Counted from the first letter of the stretch, positions 1-4,849 are shown. The stretch: 9,277 nt of DNA from an uncultured Clostridia bacterium (GCA_937895465.1 CALAYY010000194.1:1-9277), one strand, 5' to 3'. Numbers and translations: made by a program. The notes: generated by a model not told the origin, from the sequence alone.

Positions 1-27
1 AAACAGTCCACAGGACTGTTTTTTTAA
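1..27 (+). terminator. Intrinsic terminator-like hairpin at window edge
   Basis: A perfect 9-bp stem (AAACAGTCC / GGACTGTTT) closes a 3-nt loop and is followed on the + strand by a run of T. It would end a + strand gene lying left of the window. The hairpin is symmetric, so it could also stop the minus-strand tRNA-Ser transcript. The T-run for that direction would lie outside the window and cannot be seen. Confidence 0.65.
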
Positions 28-61
28 CGCTCACGTTCGAATCCTCTACACTTTTTACGTA

Positions 62-89
62 AATAGGGCTGACCAAAGTCAGCCCTATT
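62..89 (-). terminator. Hairpin at the 3' end of tRNA-Ser
   Basis: A perfect 12-bp stem (AATAGGGCTGAC / GTCAGCCCTATT) with a 4-nt loop begins at the last A of the encoded CCA end of the tRNA. On the minus strand only a short T-rich stretch follows, so it is a poor classical terminator. It may be a weak terminator or a barrier that defines 3' processing. The palindrome at the window edge is the alternative end of this transcript. Confidence 0.5.
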
Positions 90-180
90 GGCGGAGAGAG
101 AGGGATTCGAACCCTCGCACCAATTATCTCAGTCTACTCCCTTAGCAGGGGAGCCCCTTTGACCACTTGGGTATCTCTCC
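89..180 (-). tRNA. tRNA-Ser(GCU)
   Basis: This is a class II tRNA read on the minus strand. The acceptor stem is GGAGAGA/TCTCTCC, and the discriminator G is followed by an encoded CCA. The anticodon stem CTCCC/GGGAG encloses the loop CTGCTAA, giving anticodon GCT (window positions 144-146), which reads the serine codons AGC and AGU. The variable arm is about 20 nt long and can form a 5-bp stem with two G-U pairs. The T arm is GAGGG-TTCGAAT-CCCTC. All arms are intact, so the gene should be functional. It stands alone here, with its own promoter upstream. Confidence 0.97.
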
Positions 181-193
181 AATTTGCTAAAAA

Positions 194-222
194 ATTATAT
201 CATAGCTGATACCGTCTGTCAA
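194..222 (-). promoter_or_regulatory. Promoter of tRNA-Ser
   Basis: On the minus strand, TTGACA (217-222) is separated by exactly 17 nt from TATAAT (194-199). Both hexamers match the housekeeping sigma consensus in full. Transcription should start a few bases upstream of the mature tRNA 5' end at 180. Such strong promoters are expected for stable RNA genes. Confidence 0.9.
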
Positions 223-313
223 TCCAAAGATTAAATTTTCTGATAAACTTATTTTACCATAAATAAATACATCATATATATTTTTGAGCAAAATAATAAC
301 TTAAATAAATACC

Positions 314-342
314 TTGACACAAACAAAACATATAAGTACAAT
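314..342 (+). promoter_or_regulatory. Promoter of the four-helix membrane protein gene
   Basis: TTGACA (314-319), a 17-nt spacer, then TACAAT (337-342) give a near-consensus housekeeping promoter. The expected start is near 349, leaving a leader of about 45 nt before the ATG at 393. Confidence 0.8.
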
Positions 343-392
343 TAAAGAGATATGCAATGATGTGAGTCTAAAAAATTATTGGGGGATATGCT

Positions 393-875
393 ATGAAAAA
401 GAAAACAAAGTATTATTTAGTTAAAGCGATATTAATGGTTTTTGGATTGGCGTTAATAGGTGTGGGCGGTTATCTTGCTTGGTCAAAACAAATTTTTTAT
501 TTAAATCAATACAATATAACACAAGATCAAAAAGATTTTACAGCATCAAGCTTTTATAATGTTTTAGGCTTAATAATTATGACTATAGCTGTAATAATGA
601 GCATTGTGGAAAATAACCTTATAGATATAGTTTTTTATGTTGTTAAAGAAAAAAGAAAAAAATATTATTTGCGTCTATTGTTTTTAAGCGTGTTCTCTGT
701 AACTTATATTATTCTTTTATTTGTCTTTATCAAAAAAATTATAGTTTTGCAATACGGCATTTGTTTTGTATATGGTATATGGCTTTTTGATGCACTGATG
801 TCATTAATCTTTTTTATAAAAATGAAAGATGATTACATTAAAGAATCAGAAGAATATAAAAAGAGCATAAATTAA
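393..875 (+). CDS. Uncharacterised four-helix membrane protein
   Basis: I do not recognise this 160-residue protein as any named family. It has four likely membrane helices at about residues 10-30, 54-82, 92-113 and 118-143. The N-terminus (MKKKTK), the loop KEKRKK at 85-90 and the charged C-tail (KESEEYKK) all favour the cytoplasmic side, so both termini should be inside. There is no enzymatic motif, cleavable signal peptide or known domain signature. The start follows a GGGGGA Shine-Dalgarno (381-386) with about 6 nt spacing. It has its own promoter and no co-directional partner within 300 nt, so it looks monocistronic. The coding sequence is very AT-rich with many Phe, Ile and Lys codons, as in other short lineage-specific membrane proteins. 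Expression is well supported; function is unknown. Confidence 0.8.
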   Translation: MKKKTKYYLVKAILMVFGLALIGVGGYLAWSKQIFYLNQYNITQDQKDFTASSFYNVLGLIIMTIAVIMSIVENNLIDIVFYVVKEKRKKYYLRLLFLSVFSVTYIILLFVFIKKIIVLQYGICFVYGIWLFDALMSLIFFIKMKDDYIKESEEYKKSIN

Positions 876-904
876 TACAGTGCTTAATATTTTGTGCTTT
901 TTTG
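859..904 (+). terminator. Weak possible terminator after the membrane protein gene
   Basis: The 3' end of the gene (AAAAGAGCA, 859-867) can pair with TGCTTTTTT (895-903), giving 9 bp with one G-U around a 27-nt loop and ending in T residues. The stem is AT-rich and the loop long, so this is only a candidate. Confidence 0.3.
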
Positions 905-1153
905 TTGAGTTATTATAACTAGCACTAATTCTTTTTACTTTTAATCTTATTTTATATAAATAGTTTTTTTATGTATTATTATGTGTATAGGTACTTTGCT
1001 TTTGATATTTCTTTTATAAGCTGCTTATTTGGGGTATTATTAATATTTAACAAGAAAAAAACGCAGAAGGTAACATTATAAAGCTTAATATCCTATTAGT
1101 CGAATTAGTCGAAAAATTCTTAACATACAAATTTCACAATAAAACATCTCATA
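876..1153. other. AT-rich intergenic stretch
   Basis: No credible gene is visible on either strand. The stretch holds a short inverted repeat, AGTTA-TTA-TAACT (908-920), flanked by AGTGCT (879-884) and its complement AGCACT (921-926). It also holds an exact tandem 9-bp repeat at 1095-1112, listed separately. The rest is A/T-rich sequence with scattered stops. Confidence 0.6.
1095..1112 (+). repeat. Tandem 9-bp repeat, Spo0A-box-like
   Basis: ATTAGTCGA occurs twice, head to tail, with no gap (1095-1103, 1104-1112). Each unit followed by A reads AGTCGAA, one base from the Spo0A box TGTCGAA. The repeat ends about 41 nt upstream of the -35 of the next gene, which suits a regulator site. The regulator assignment is inference. 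Confidence 0.45.
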
Positions 1154-1181
1154 TTGACAAAAAATTTTCTAGTGGTATAAT
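1154..1181 (+). promoter_or_regulatory. Promoter of the TSCPD protein gene
   Basis: TTGACA (1154-1159), a 16-nt spacer and TATAAT (1176-1181) are full consensus hexamers. The -10 is extended by TG at 1173-1174. Transcription should begin near 1188, giving a leader of only about 25 nt. Confidence 0.85.
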
Positions 1182-1212
1182 AATTAAGAATTAAATAAGA
1201 CTAGGTGAATAA

Positions 1213-1461
1213 ATGGAGCTATATAACACAAAAGGTACATGTGCTAGACAGATTATTTTTGAAATACAGGATAATAAATTGATTGACCTGAAGTTTGCTG
1301 GCGGTTGCAGCGGCAATCTAAAAGGCATAACTAAGTTGGTTATGGGAAAAGATATTGACTATATCATAGAAGCTTTGGAAGGCATTGTTTGCCGCAACGG
1401 CACATCATGTCCTGACCAATTGAGTAAAGCCTTGCTAGACTATCGTAATAATCATAAATAA
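1213..1461 (+). CDS. TSCPD-domain protein (TIGR03905-like)
   Basis: This 82-residue protein matches the small stand-alone TSCPD family. The N-terminal motif is KGTCAR (Cys10), the middle has FAGGCSGNLKGI (Cys32), and the C-terminal half has Cys60 and the name-giving TSCPD at residues 64-68 (Cys66). The four cysteines suggest metal or thiol chemistry. The same domain is known at the C-terminus of some B12-dependent ribonucleotide reductases, but the role of the stand-alone form is not established. About 80 residues is the usual full length, so the gene is intact. The Shine-Dalgarno is modest (AGGTG, 1203-1207) at 5 nt spacing. The gene has its own promoter and terminator, so it is monocistronic, and no neighbour hints at its job. 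Confidence 0.88.
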   Translation: MELYNTKGTCARQIIFEIQDNKLIDLKFAGGCSGNLKGITKLVMGKDIDYIIEALEGIVCRNGTSCPDQLSKALLDYRNNHK

Positions 1462-1476
1462 TAAAAATCAATAATA

Positions 1477-1501
1477 AGCGGCATTTGCCGCTCTTTTTTT
1501 T
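1477..1501 (+). terminator. Intrinsic terminator of the TSCPD protein gene
   Basis: The stem AGCGGC (1477-1482) / GCCGCT (1487-1492) with a 4-nt loop is followed by C and then eight or more T residues. It lies 15 nt after the stop codon and is a textbook Rho-independent terminator. Confidence 0.93.
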
Positions 1502-1552
1502 AGATTAAATTTAGATTAGAAAGGTTAAAATTATATTAAAATTTTTGTAATT

Positions 1553-1581
1553 ATCAAAAAATATTAGGCTAATTTTTTGAT
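1553..1581. promoter_or_regulatory. Palindromic candidate operator upstream of the ABC operon
   Basis: The arms ATCAAAAAAT (1553-1562) and ATTTTTTGAT (1572-1581) are exact 10-bp inverted repeats. The centre contains a second palindrome, TTAG-G-CTAA (1564-1572). The element sits about 45 nt upstream of the ATPase start, just upstream of a likely extended -10. Related exporters are often controlled by GntR/YtrA-type repressors binding palindromes, but no regulator gene is adjacent, so the role is inferred. An AT-rich hairpin in RNA is the alternative. Confidence 0.45.
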
Positions 1582-1584
1582 AGC

Positions 1585-1593
1585 TGATATATT
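1585..1593 (+). promoter_or_regulatory. Probable extended -10 promoter of the ABC operon
   Basis: TGATATATT is an extended -10 (TGnTATATT). No good -35 lies 16-18 nt upstream, where the palindrome is located. A weaker alternative is TTGTAA (1545-1550) with GCTAAT (1568-1573), which would lie across the palindrome. Confidence 0.4.
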
Positions 1594-1625
1594 AAATATA
1601 GGAGCAATTAATAAGGAGTTATTAT

Positions 1626-2321
1626 ATGGGTATTCTGGAAATTAACAATCTCAAAAAAATGTACGGTCCTTATATGGGCGTAGATGATGTAACATTTTCT
1701 GTCCCTGAAGGTCAGATATACGGATTTATCGGTCCTAACGGTGCAGGCAAATCCACAACTATCCGTATCCTTATGGGACTATTATTCCCCACTTCGGGGC
1801 ATGCATCTATTTTTGGCAAAGATGTGACATTGTTTGACGAGGACATCAAAAAAGATATTGGTTATGTTCCTGCTGATTCAGTGTTTTATAAGAATTTTAA
1901 TGCAATGGAATTATTTAAATATTCCGCTTCTTTACGTGGATGCAGCATGGATAGAGTAAACGAACTTGTGAATATGTTTGAACTTGACACACGGAAAAAA
2001 GGCAAGCAGCTGTCTTTTGGCAACGCCAAAAAAGTCAGCATAATTTTGGCGGTAATGCATAATCCCAAACTGCTTATTTTGGACGAACCTACAAGCGGAT
2101 TGGATCCCGTAATGCAGCAAAGGTTTTTTAATCTTTTAAAAAGCGAAAAGCAGCAAGGTGCAACTATTTTGCTGTCCACTCATATTCTTAGCGATGTGCA
2201 AAAAATTTGTGATGAAGCTGCTATTATCAGGAAAGGCAAAATCGTAGATATTATTAATGTAGAAGAACTTGCTAAAGAAAGAGGCGATCTGCAGGAAACC
2301 TTTATGCAGTATTATGTTTAA
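1626..2321 (+). CDS. ABC transporter ATP-binding protein, bcrA/ytrB type
   Basis: This 231-residue cytoplasmic ATPase should hydrolyse ATP to drive the permease encoded just downstream. Walker A is GPNGAGKST (36-44), Walker B plus D-loop is LLILDEPTSGLD (149-160), and the switch histidine is in STH (184-186). Two motifs are unusual: the signature reads LSFGNAKK (129-136) instead of LSGGQ, and the Q-loop position reads YVPAD, with Ala where Gln is typical. Both variations are common in the bcrA/ytrB-like branch of ABC-2 exporters. The protein ends soon after the nucleotide-binding domain, without the roughly 60-residue C-terminal extension of many relatives, but its QETFMQYY ending resembles natural C-termini of the family. 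The Shine-Dalgarno AAGGAG (1613-1618) has 7 nt spacing. The substrate is unknown; peptide, antibiotic or envelope-stress export would fit. Confidence 0.92.
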   Translation: MGILEINNLKKMYGPYMGVDDVTFSVPEGQIYGFIGPNGAGKSTTIRILMGLLFPTSGHASIFGKDVTLFDEDIKKDIGYVPADSVFYKNFNAMELFKYSASLRGCSMDRVNELVNMFELDTRKKGKQLSFGNAKKVSIILAVMHNPKLLILDEPTSGLDPVMQQRFFNLLKSEKQQGATILLSTHILSDVQKICDEAAIIRKGKIVDIINVEELAKERGDLQETFMQYYV

Positions 2322-2335
2322 GAGAGGGTGAAGTT

Positions 2336-3181
2336 ATGGAAAATATCAAAAAAAATCAAAATAAATATATCAACCCGTCATTGGTGTTAGGCACAATAAA
2401 ACAAAGCAAAGGCTTTTTGATTATATTTGCATCAATTGTAATTGGCTTTGTGTTTTTTGGTCTCATAGTTTATACTGTTTTGCAAAATATTAAGATACCA
2501 AATGACTCCATGTACCAGGGTATCTTAATGTTAAAACAAATGAACATCTTGCAATATTATATCAATGATGGTGCTGCTAACTCTATTATTATCGGATTGG
2601 TTTTTACTGGCATTGTCGCAATGGCAGCACTATTAAAGGATGAAAACAAAAGCACTACAGAATTTTTATTTGCTCATCCGATTTCTCGCAAAAAAATGTT
2701 TTTTACTCAAATGATATCCTTTGCTTCAATATTATTTTTATTTAGCTTTGTAATTATGGCAATATCGTTTATTCTAATTATAACTTTTAATGTCTTTAAA
2801 TTTGATTTTGATGTTGGTCAATTTTTTGTCTATCATTTGGTGTTGTTTATAATGAATTTTATTTATGGATTTTTCATGTATGGACTTGCCAGTATAATTA
2901 AAGGCAAAAACTATCATGCGCCGGCAATCAGCATTGGAATTATCATATATTTGCTTTCCACGATTTTTAAGGTTTTGGCATTGGCTCTTCAAAGTTTTGT
3001 TCCTTGGTTGGATAATTTTAACTATTTGTTTATATCCAATATAATGGATATACTTTCTTTCTTTGCAAAAGGGTATATTACAATAGTGTGGCAGCCTATA
3101 TTAATATGGGCATTGGCGGCAATTGCGCTCAATGTCTGGGGATATTTTAGATACCAAAAGAAGGATTTAAATTGCGCATAA
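2336..3181 (+). CDS. ABC-2 type transporter permease
   Basis: This 281-residue integral membrane protein is the likely partner of the preceding ATPase, starting 14 nt after it with Shine-Dalgarno AGGGTG. Six membrane helices are predicted at about residues 26-49, 82-100, 125-153, 163-188, 195-218 and 250-272. The cytoplasmic segment after helix 2 reads TTEFLFAHPISRKKMF (107-122). This is the characteristic ABC-2 permease motif (TxEFLxxHPISR), thought to form the coupling surface for the ATPase. Length and topology fit a full permease. The stop is followed by a terminator, so the operon is just ATPase and permease. There is no adjacent regulator, histidine kinase or lantibiotic gene to suggest a substrate. 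Confidence 0.9.
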   Translation: MENIKKNQNKYINPSLVLGTIKQSKGFLIIFASIVIGFVFFGLIVYTVLQNIKIPNDSMYQGILMLKQMNILQYYINDGAANSIIIGLVFTGIVAMAALLKDENKSTTEFLFAHPISRKKMFFTQMISFASILFLFSFVIMAISFILIITFNVFKFDFDVGQFFVYHLVLFIMNFIYGFFMYGLASIIKGKNYHAPAISIGIIIYLLSTIFKVLALALQSFVPWLDNFNYLFISNIMDILSFFAKGYITIVWQPILIWALAAIALNVWGYFRYQKKDLNCA

Positions 3182-3215
3182 AAACTTAAAACATCTTTAA
3201 AATCTCTTAATATTT

Positions 3216-3244
3216 AAAAAAGGCCTTTAATAAGGTCTTTTTTT
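3216..3244 (+). terminator. Intrinsic terminator of the ABC operon
   Basis: The stem AAAAAAGGCCTT / AAGGTCTTTTTT contains one G-U pair around the loop TAAT and is followed by further T residues. It starts 35 nt after the permease stop codon. Confidence 0.88.
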
Positions 3245-3464
3245 GATAAAAAATCTAAAAAAACCCAACAAAATCATTAAGTTGTTTTTAATATATATAA
3301 GAAGCAAAATATATAAGAAATAAAACATCCCATATTTTCTTAAAAGATTCCTTATGTAACTCCTTTAATTTTTTTTGGGTGTTATCAAAAACCTTGAGAA
3401 AACCGACTGATTAATTTTAGTCGGTTTTCTCTTTATCAAATTTTTAGTTTTTTTAGTCATTTTG
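3245..3464. other. Geneless AT-rich spacer before the S10 operon
   Basis: No supported gene is visible on either strand. On the minus strand there is an AAAGGAG (3361-3367), but it is followed only by an 18-codon open frame starting 16 nt later with no recognisable product. The only clear structure is the 13-bp hairpin at 3396-3431, listed separately. Confidence 0.6.
3396..3431. terminator. Bidirectional terminator-like hairpin
   Basis: GAGAAAACCGACT (3396-3408) pairs perfectly with AGTCGGTTTTCTC (3419-3431) around a 10-nt loop. The GC core is flanked by an A-tract on one side and a T-tract on the other, so it can act on either strand. No gene lies between it and the ABC operon terminator. 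It probably insulates the S10 promoters from upstream readthrough, or ends a small transcript that I cannot define. Confidence 0.65.
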
Positions 3465-3493
3465 TTTGCTTTATCTTATATTTGTGATATAAT
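3465..3493 (+). promoter_or_regulatory. S10 operon promoter P1
   Basis: TATAAT (3488-3493) is preceded by TG at 3485-3486, forming an extended -10. The -35 is weak (TTTGCT at 3465-3470, or TTGCTT one base to the right). The start would be near 3500, giving a leader of about 370 nt. This is the weaker of the two promoters. Confidence 0.6.
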
Positions 3494-3578
3494 CAAAAAG
3501 TTGCACTCATATAGCACTATATATCTAATAATCAGTCAAAAAATGTAAGATTTTTTTGAAAAAGGCTTATTATTTTTC

Positions 3579-3607
3579 TTGACATAAAAAAACCGTTATA
3601 TTAGAAT
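3579..3607 (+). promoter_or_regulatory. S10 operon main promoter P2
   Basis: TTGACA (3579-3584), a 17-nt spacer and TAGAAT (3602-3607) form a near-consensus housekeeping promoter. Transcription should begin near 3614, about 255 nt upstream of rpsJ. Two promoters ahead of the S10 cluster are also known in Bacillus subtilis. Confidence 0.87.
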
Positions 3608-3613
3608 GTATAA

Positions 3614-3868
3614 GCGTGCCTTTATGGGCATCTATAGAGATGAAACTGAAGGTTACCGGATGAAAACATTGCTATTCATCTTCGGATAACTTCGGCGGAT
3701 CTAGCCCCAATATAATCAGGGGCGGCTTAAGCGGAAAATATTTTGTGATTTTTGGCGGCTTTGGTTTTTTAAGCCGTAAAAAAATGTCAAAATATGAAAC
3801 ACACGGCACATTGTATAGGTGTTTTAACCGAATTTAAGCTAAGCAATCGGAGGTTTTTATAAAAAAGT
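3614..3868 (+). promoter_or_regulatory. Structured 5' leader of the S10 operon
   Basis: The leader is much more GC-rich and more structured than the flanking spacers. Visible stems: TGCC/GGCA (3617-3630); CATCT/AGATG (3629-3642), which overlaps it; an imperfect 13-bp hairpin with arms 3652-3664 and 3675-3690; GCCCC/GGGGC (3704-3708 / 3719-3723); CGGCTTAA/TTAAGCCG (3723-3730 / 3769-3776); and CCGATT/AATCGG with one bulge (3828-3850), whose 3' arm includes two bases of the rpsJ Shine-Dalgarno. GGCGGCTT is repeated at 3721-3728 and 3754-3761, so AAGCCG (3771-3776) has two possible partners. A ribosomal-protein-responsive leader is a reasonable inference. I cannot match it to a named RNA family. 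Confidence 0.6.
3849..3853 (+). promoter_or_regulatory. rpsJ ribosome binding site, unusually distant
   Basis: GGAGG is the only good Shine-Dalgarno before rpsJ but lies 15 nt from the ATG, against 6-10 nt for its operon neighbours. An in-frame TAA at 3860-3862 rules out an earlier start. Two of its bases are the 3' arm of a small hairpin (3828-3850). Confidence 0.7.
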
Positions 3869-4177
3869 ATGGCAGGACAAAGAATTAGAATTAATCTCAA
3901 AGCGTATGAGCATGACCTAGTGGATCAATCTGCTGCAAAGATTGTAGATACAGCCAAAAGAACAGGCGGTAAAGTCAGCGGACCTATCCCTCTTCCTACC
4001 GAAAAGGAAATCATAACAATTTTGCGTGCTCCCCACAAGTACAAGGATTCGAGAGAGCAGTTTGAGATAAGAACACACAAGCGTTTGATAGATATTTATA
4101 GCCCGTCGGCAAAAACAGTAGACAGCCTTATGAAACTGGACTTACCGGCAGGTGTTGATATCAAGATCAAGCTGTAA
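3869..4177 (+). CDS. rpsJ: 30S ribosomal protein S10 (NusE)
   Basis: S10 belongs to the head of the small subunit. As NusE it also pairs with NusB in transcription antitermination. The 102 residues match the family's usual length. Recognisable blocks are GPIPLPT (38-44) and the S10 signature region RAPHKYKDSREQFEIR (53-68). It is the first gene of the operon, behind a long structured leader, and its Shine-Dalgarno is unusually far from the start. The next gene begins 22 nt after its stop. No oddities are seen in the protein itself. Confidence 0.98.
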   Translation: MAGQRIRINLKAYEHDLVDQSAAKIVDTAKRTGGKVSGPIPLPTEKEIITILRAPHKYKDSREQFEIRTHKRLIDIYSPSAKTVDSLMKLDLPAGVDIKIKL

Positions 4178-4199
4178 GGCTTGCTGGAGGATATTTACG

Positions 4200-4838
4200 A
4201 TGAATAAAGCTATATTAGGTAAAAAATTAGGAATGACCCAAATATTTTCCGATGACGGTACCGTCATCCCTGTTACAGTGTTGGAGGCAGGCCCTTGCTT
4301 TGTATCGCAAGTTAAGACAGACGAAAAAGACGGTTATAGTGCCGTTCAGTTTGCTTTTAGCGACACAAAAGAAAAGCTTGTTACAAAACCTGTTGAAGGA
4401 CATTTAAAAGCAGCGGGTCTAGGTGCTAAGAAGTATTTTAAAGAATTTAGACTGTCTGATGTTTCGTCATACACTTCGGGAAAAGAAGTAAAATGCGACA
4501 TTTTTAAGACAGGGGACATAGTTGATGTAAGCGGACTTACACGAGGCAGAGGTTTTACCGGGACAATTCAACGCTGGAACACACGCCGTCTCAAGATGTC
4601 ACACGGTACAGGACCTGTTCATAGAACAGTAGGTTCGACTGGTGCCAACAGCACGCCCAGCAGAGTTTTGAAAAACAAAAAGATGCCCGGACAATATGGA
4701 CATGAAAAAGTAACCATCCAAAACTTAGAAGTGGTAAGAGTGGATGCCGAGAAAAATATTATGCTTATCAGAGGTTCGGTGCCCGGACCTAAGGGCGGAT
4801 TAGTTGCTGTCCGTCAGGCTGTTAAGTCCGCGAAATAA
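4200..4838 (+). CDS. rplC: 50S ribosomal protein L3
   Basis: L3 is an early-assembling large-subunit protein whose long loop reaches the peptidyl transferase centre. The start at 4200 is chosen because GGAGG (4186-4190) lies 9 nt upstream and the product then begins MNKAILGKKLGMTQIF, the standard L3 N-terminus. The open frame extends upstream to 4152, but that would overlap rpsJ and lacks a Shine-Dalgarno. The protein is 212 residues. The conserved central block runs from GRGFTGTIQRWN (116-127) through HGTGPVHR (135-142) to KMPGQYGHEKVTIQNLEV (161-178), followed by a GSVPGPKGG C-terminal motif (192-200). The central loop differs from the Bacillus form in detail but keeps the conserved glycines and basic residues. 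Confidence 0.98.
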   Translation: MNKAILGKKLGMTQIFSDDGTVIPVTVLEAGPCFVSQVKTDEKDGYSAVQFAFSDTKEKLVTKPVEGHLKAAGLGAKKYFKEFRLSDVSSYTSGKEVKCDIFKTGDIVDVSGLTRGRGFTGTIQRWNTRRLKMSHGTGPVHRTVGSTGANSTPSRVLKNKKMPGQYGHEKVTIQNLEVVRVDAEKNIMLIRGSVPGPKGGLVAVRQAVKSAK

Positions 4839-4849
4839 GGAGAAGCAGA

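Noticed and set aside
1886..2179. Minus-strand open frame of 97 codons inside the ABC ATPase gene
   Set aside because: It is a shadow of the real gene. The product resembles nothing, has no promoter or Shine-Dalgarno, and the + strand protein is unambiguous.
3281..3363. Short minus-strand open frame after AAAGGAG (18 codons)
   Set aside because: Too short, badly spaced from the Shine-Dalgarno, and no recognisable peptide or promoter.
3536..3559. AT hairpin between P1 and P2 that resembles the ABC operon palindrome (both have TCAAAAAA and TTTTTTGA arms)
   Set aside because: The match is mostly A/T tracts, the centres differ, and such pairs are expected by chance in this composition.
3624..3689. 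A 21-codon open frame (MGIYRDETEGYRMKTLLFIFG, split by a second Met) in the S10 leader, possibly a leader peptide
   Set aside because: It begins only about 10 nt after the predicted start site, has no Shine-Dalgarno, and its second half is explained by the hairpin at 3652-3690.
3614..3868. T-box or metabolite riboswitch upstream of rpsJ
   Set aside because: No T-box core (AGGGTGGNACCGCG-like) or known aptamer core is visible, and the downstream stem is followed by A residues, not the T-run a terminator needs.
4152..4199. Upstream start for rplC adding 16 residues
   Set aside because: It would overlap rpsJ and has no Shine-Dalgarno. The start at 4200 has GGAGG at 9 nt and the family N-terminus.
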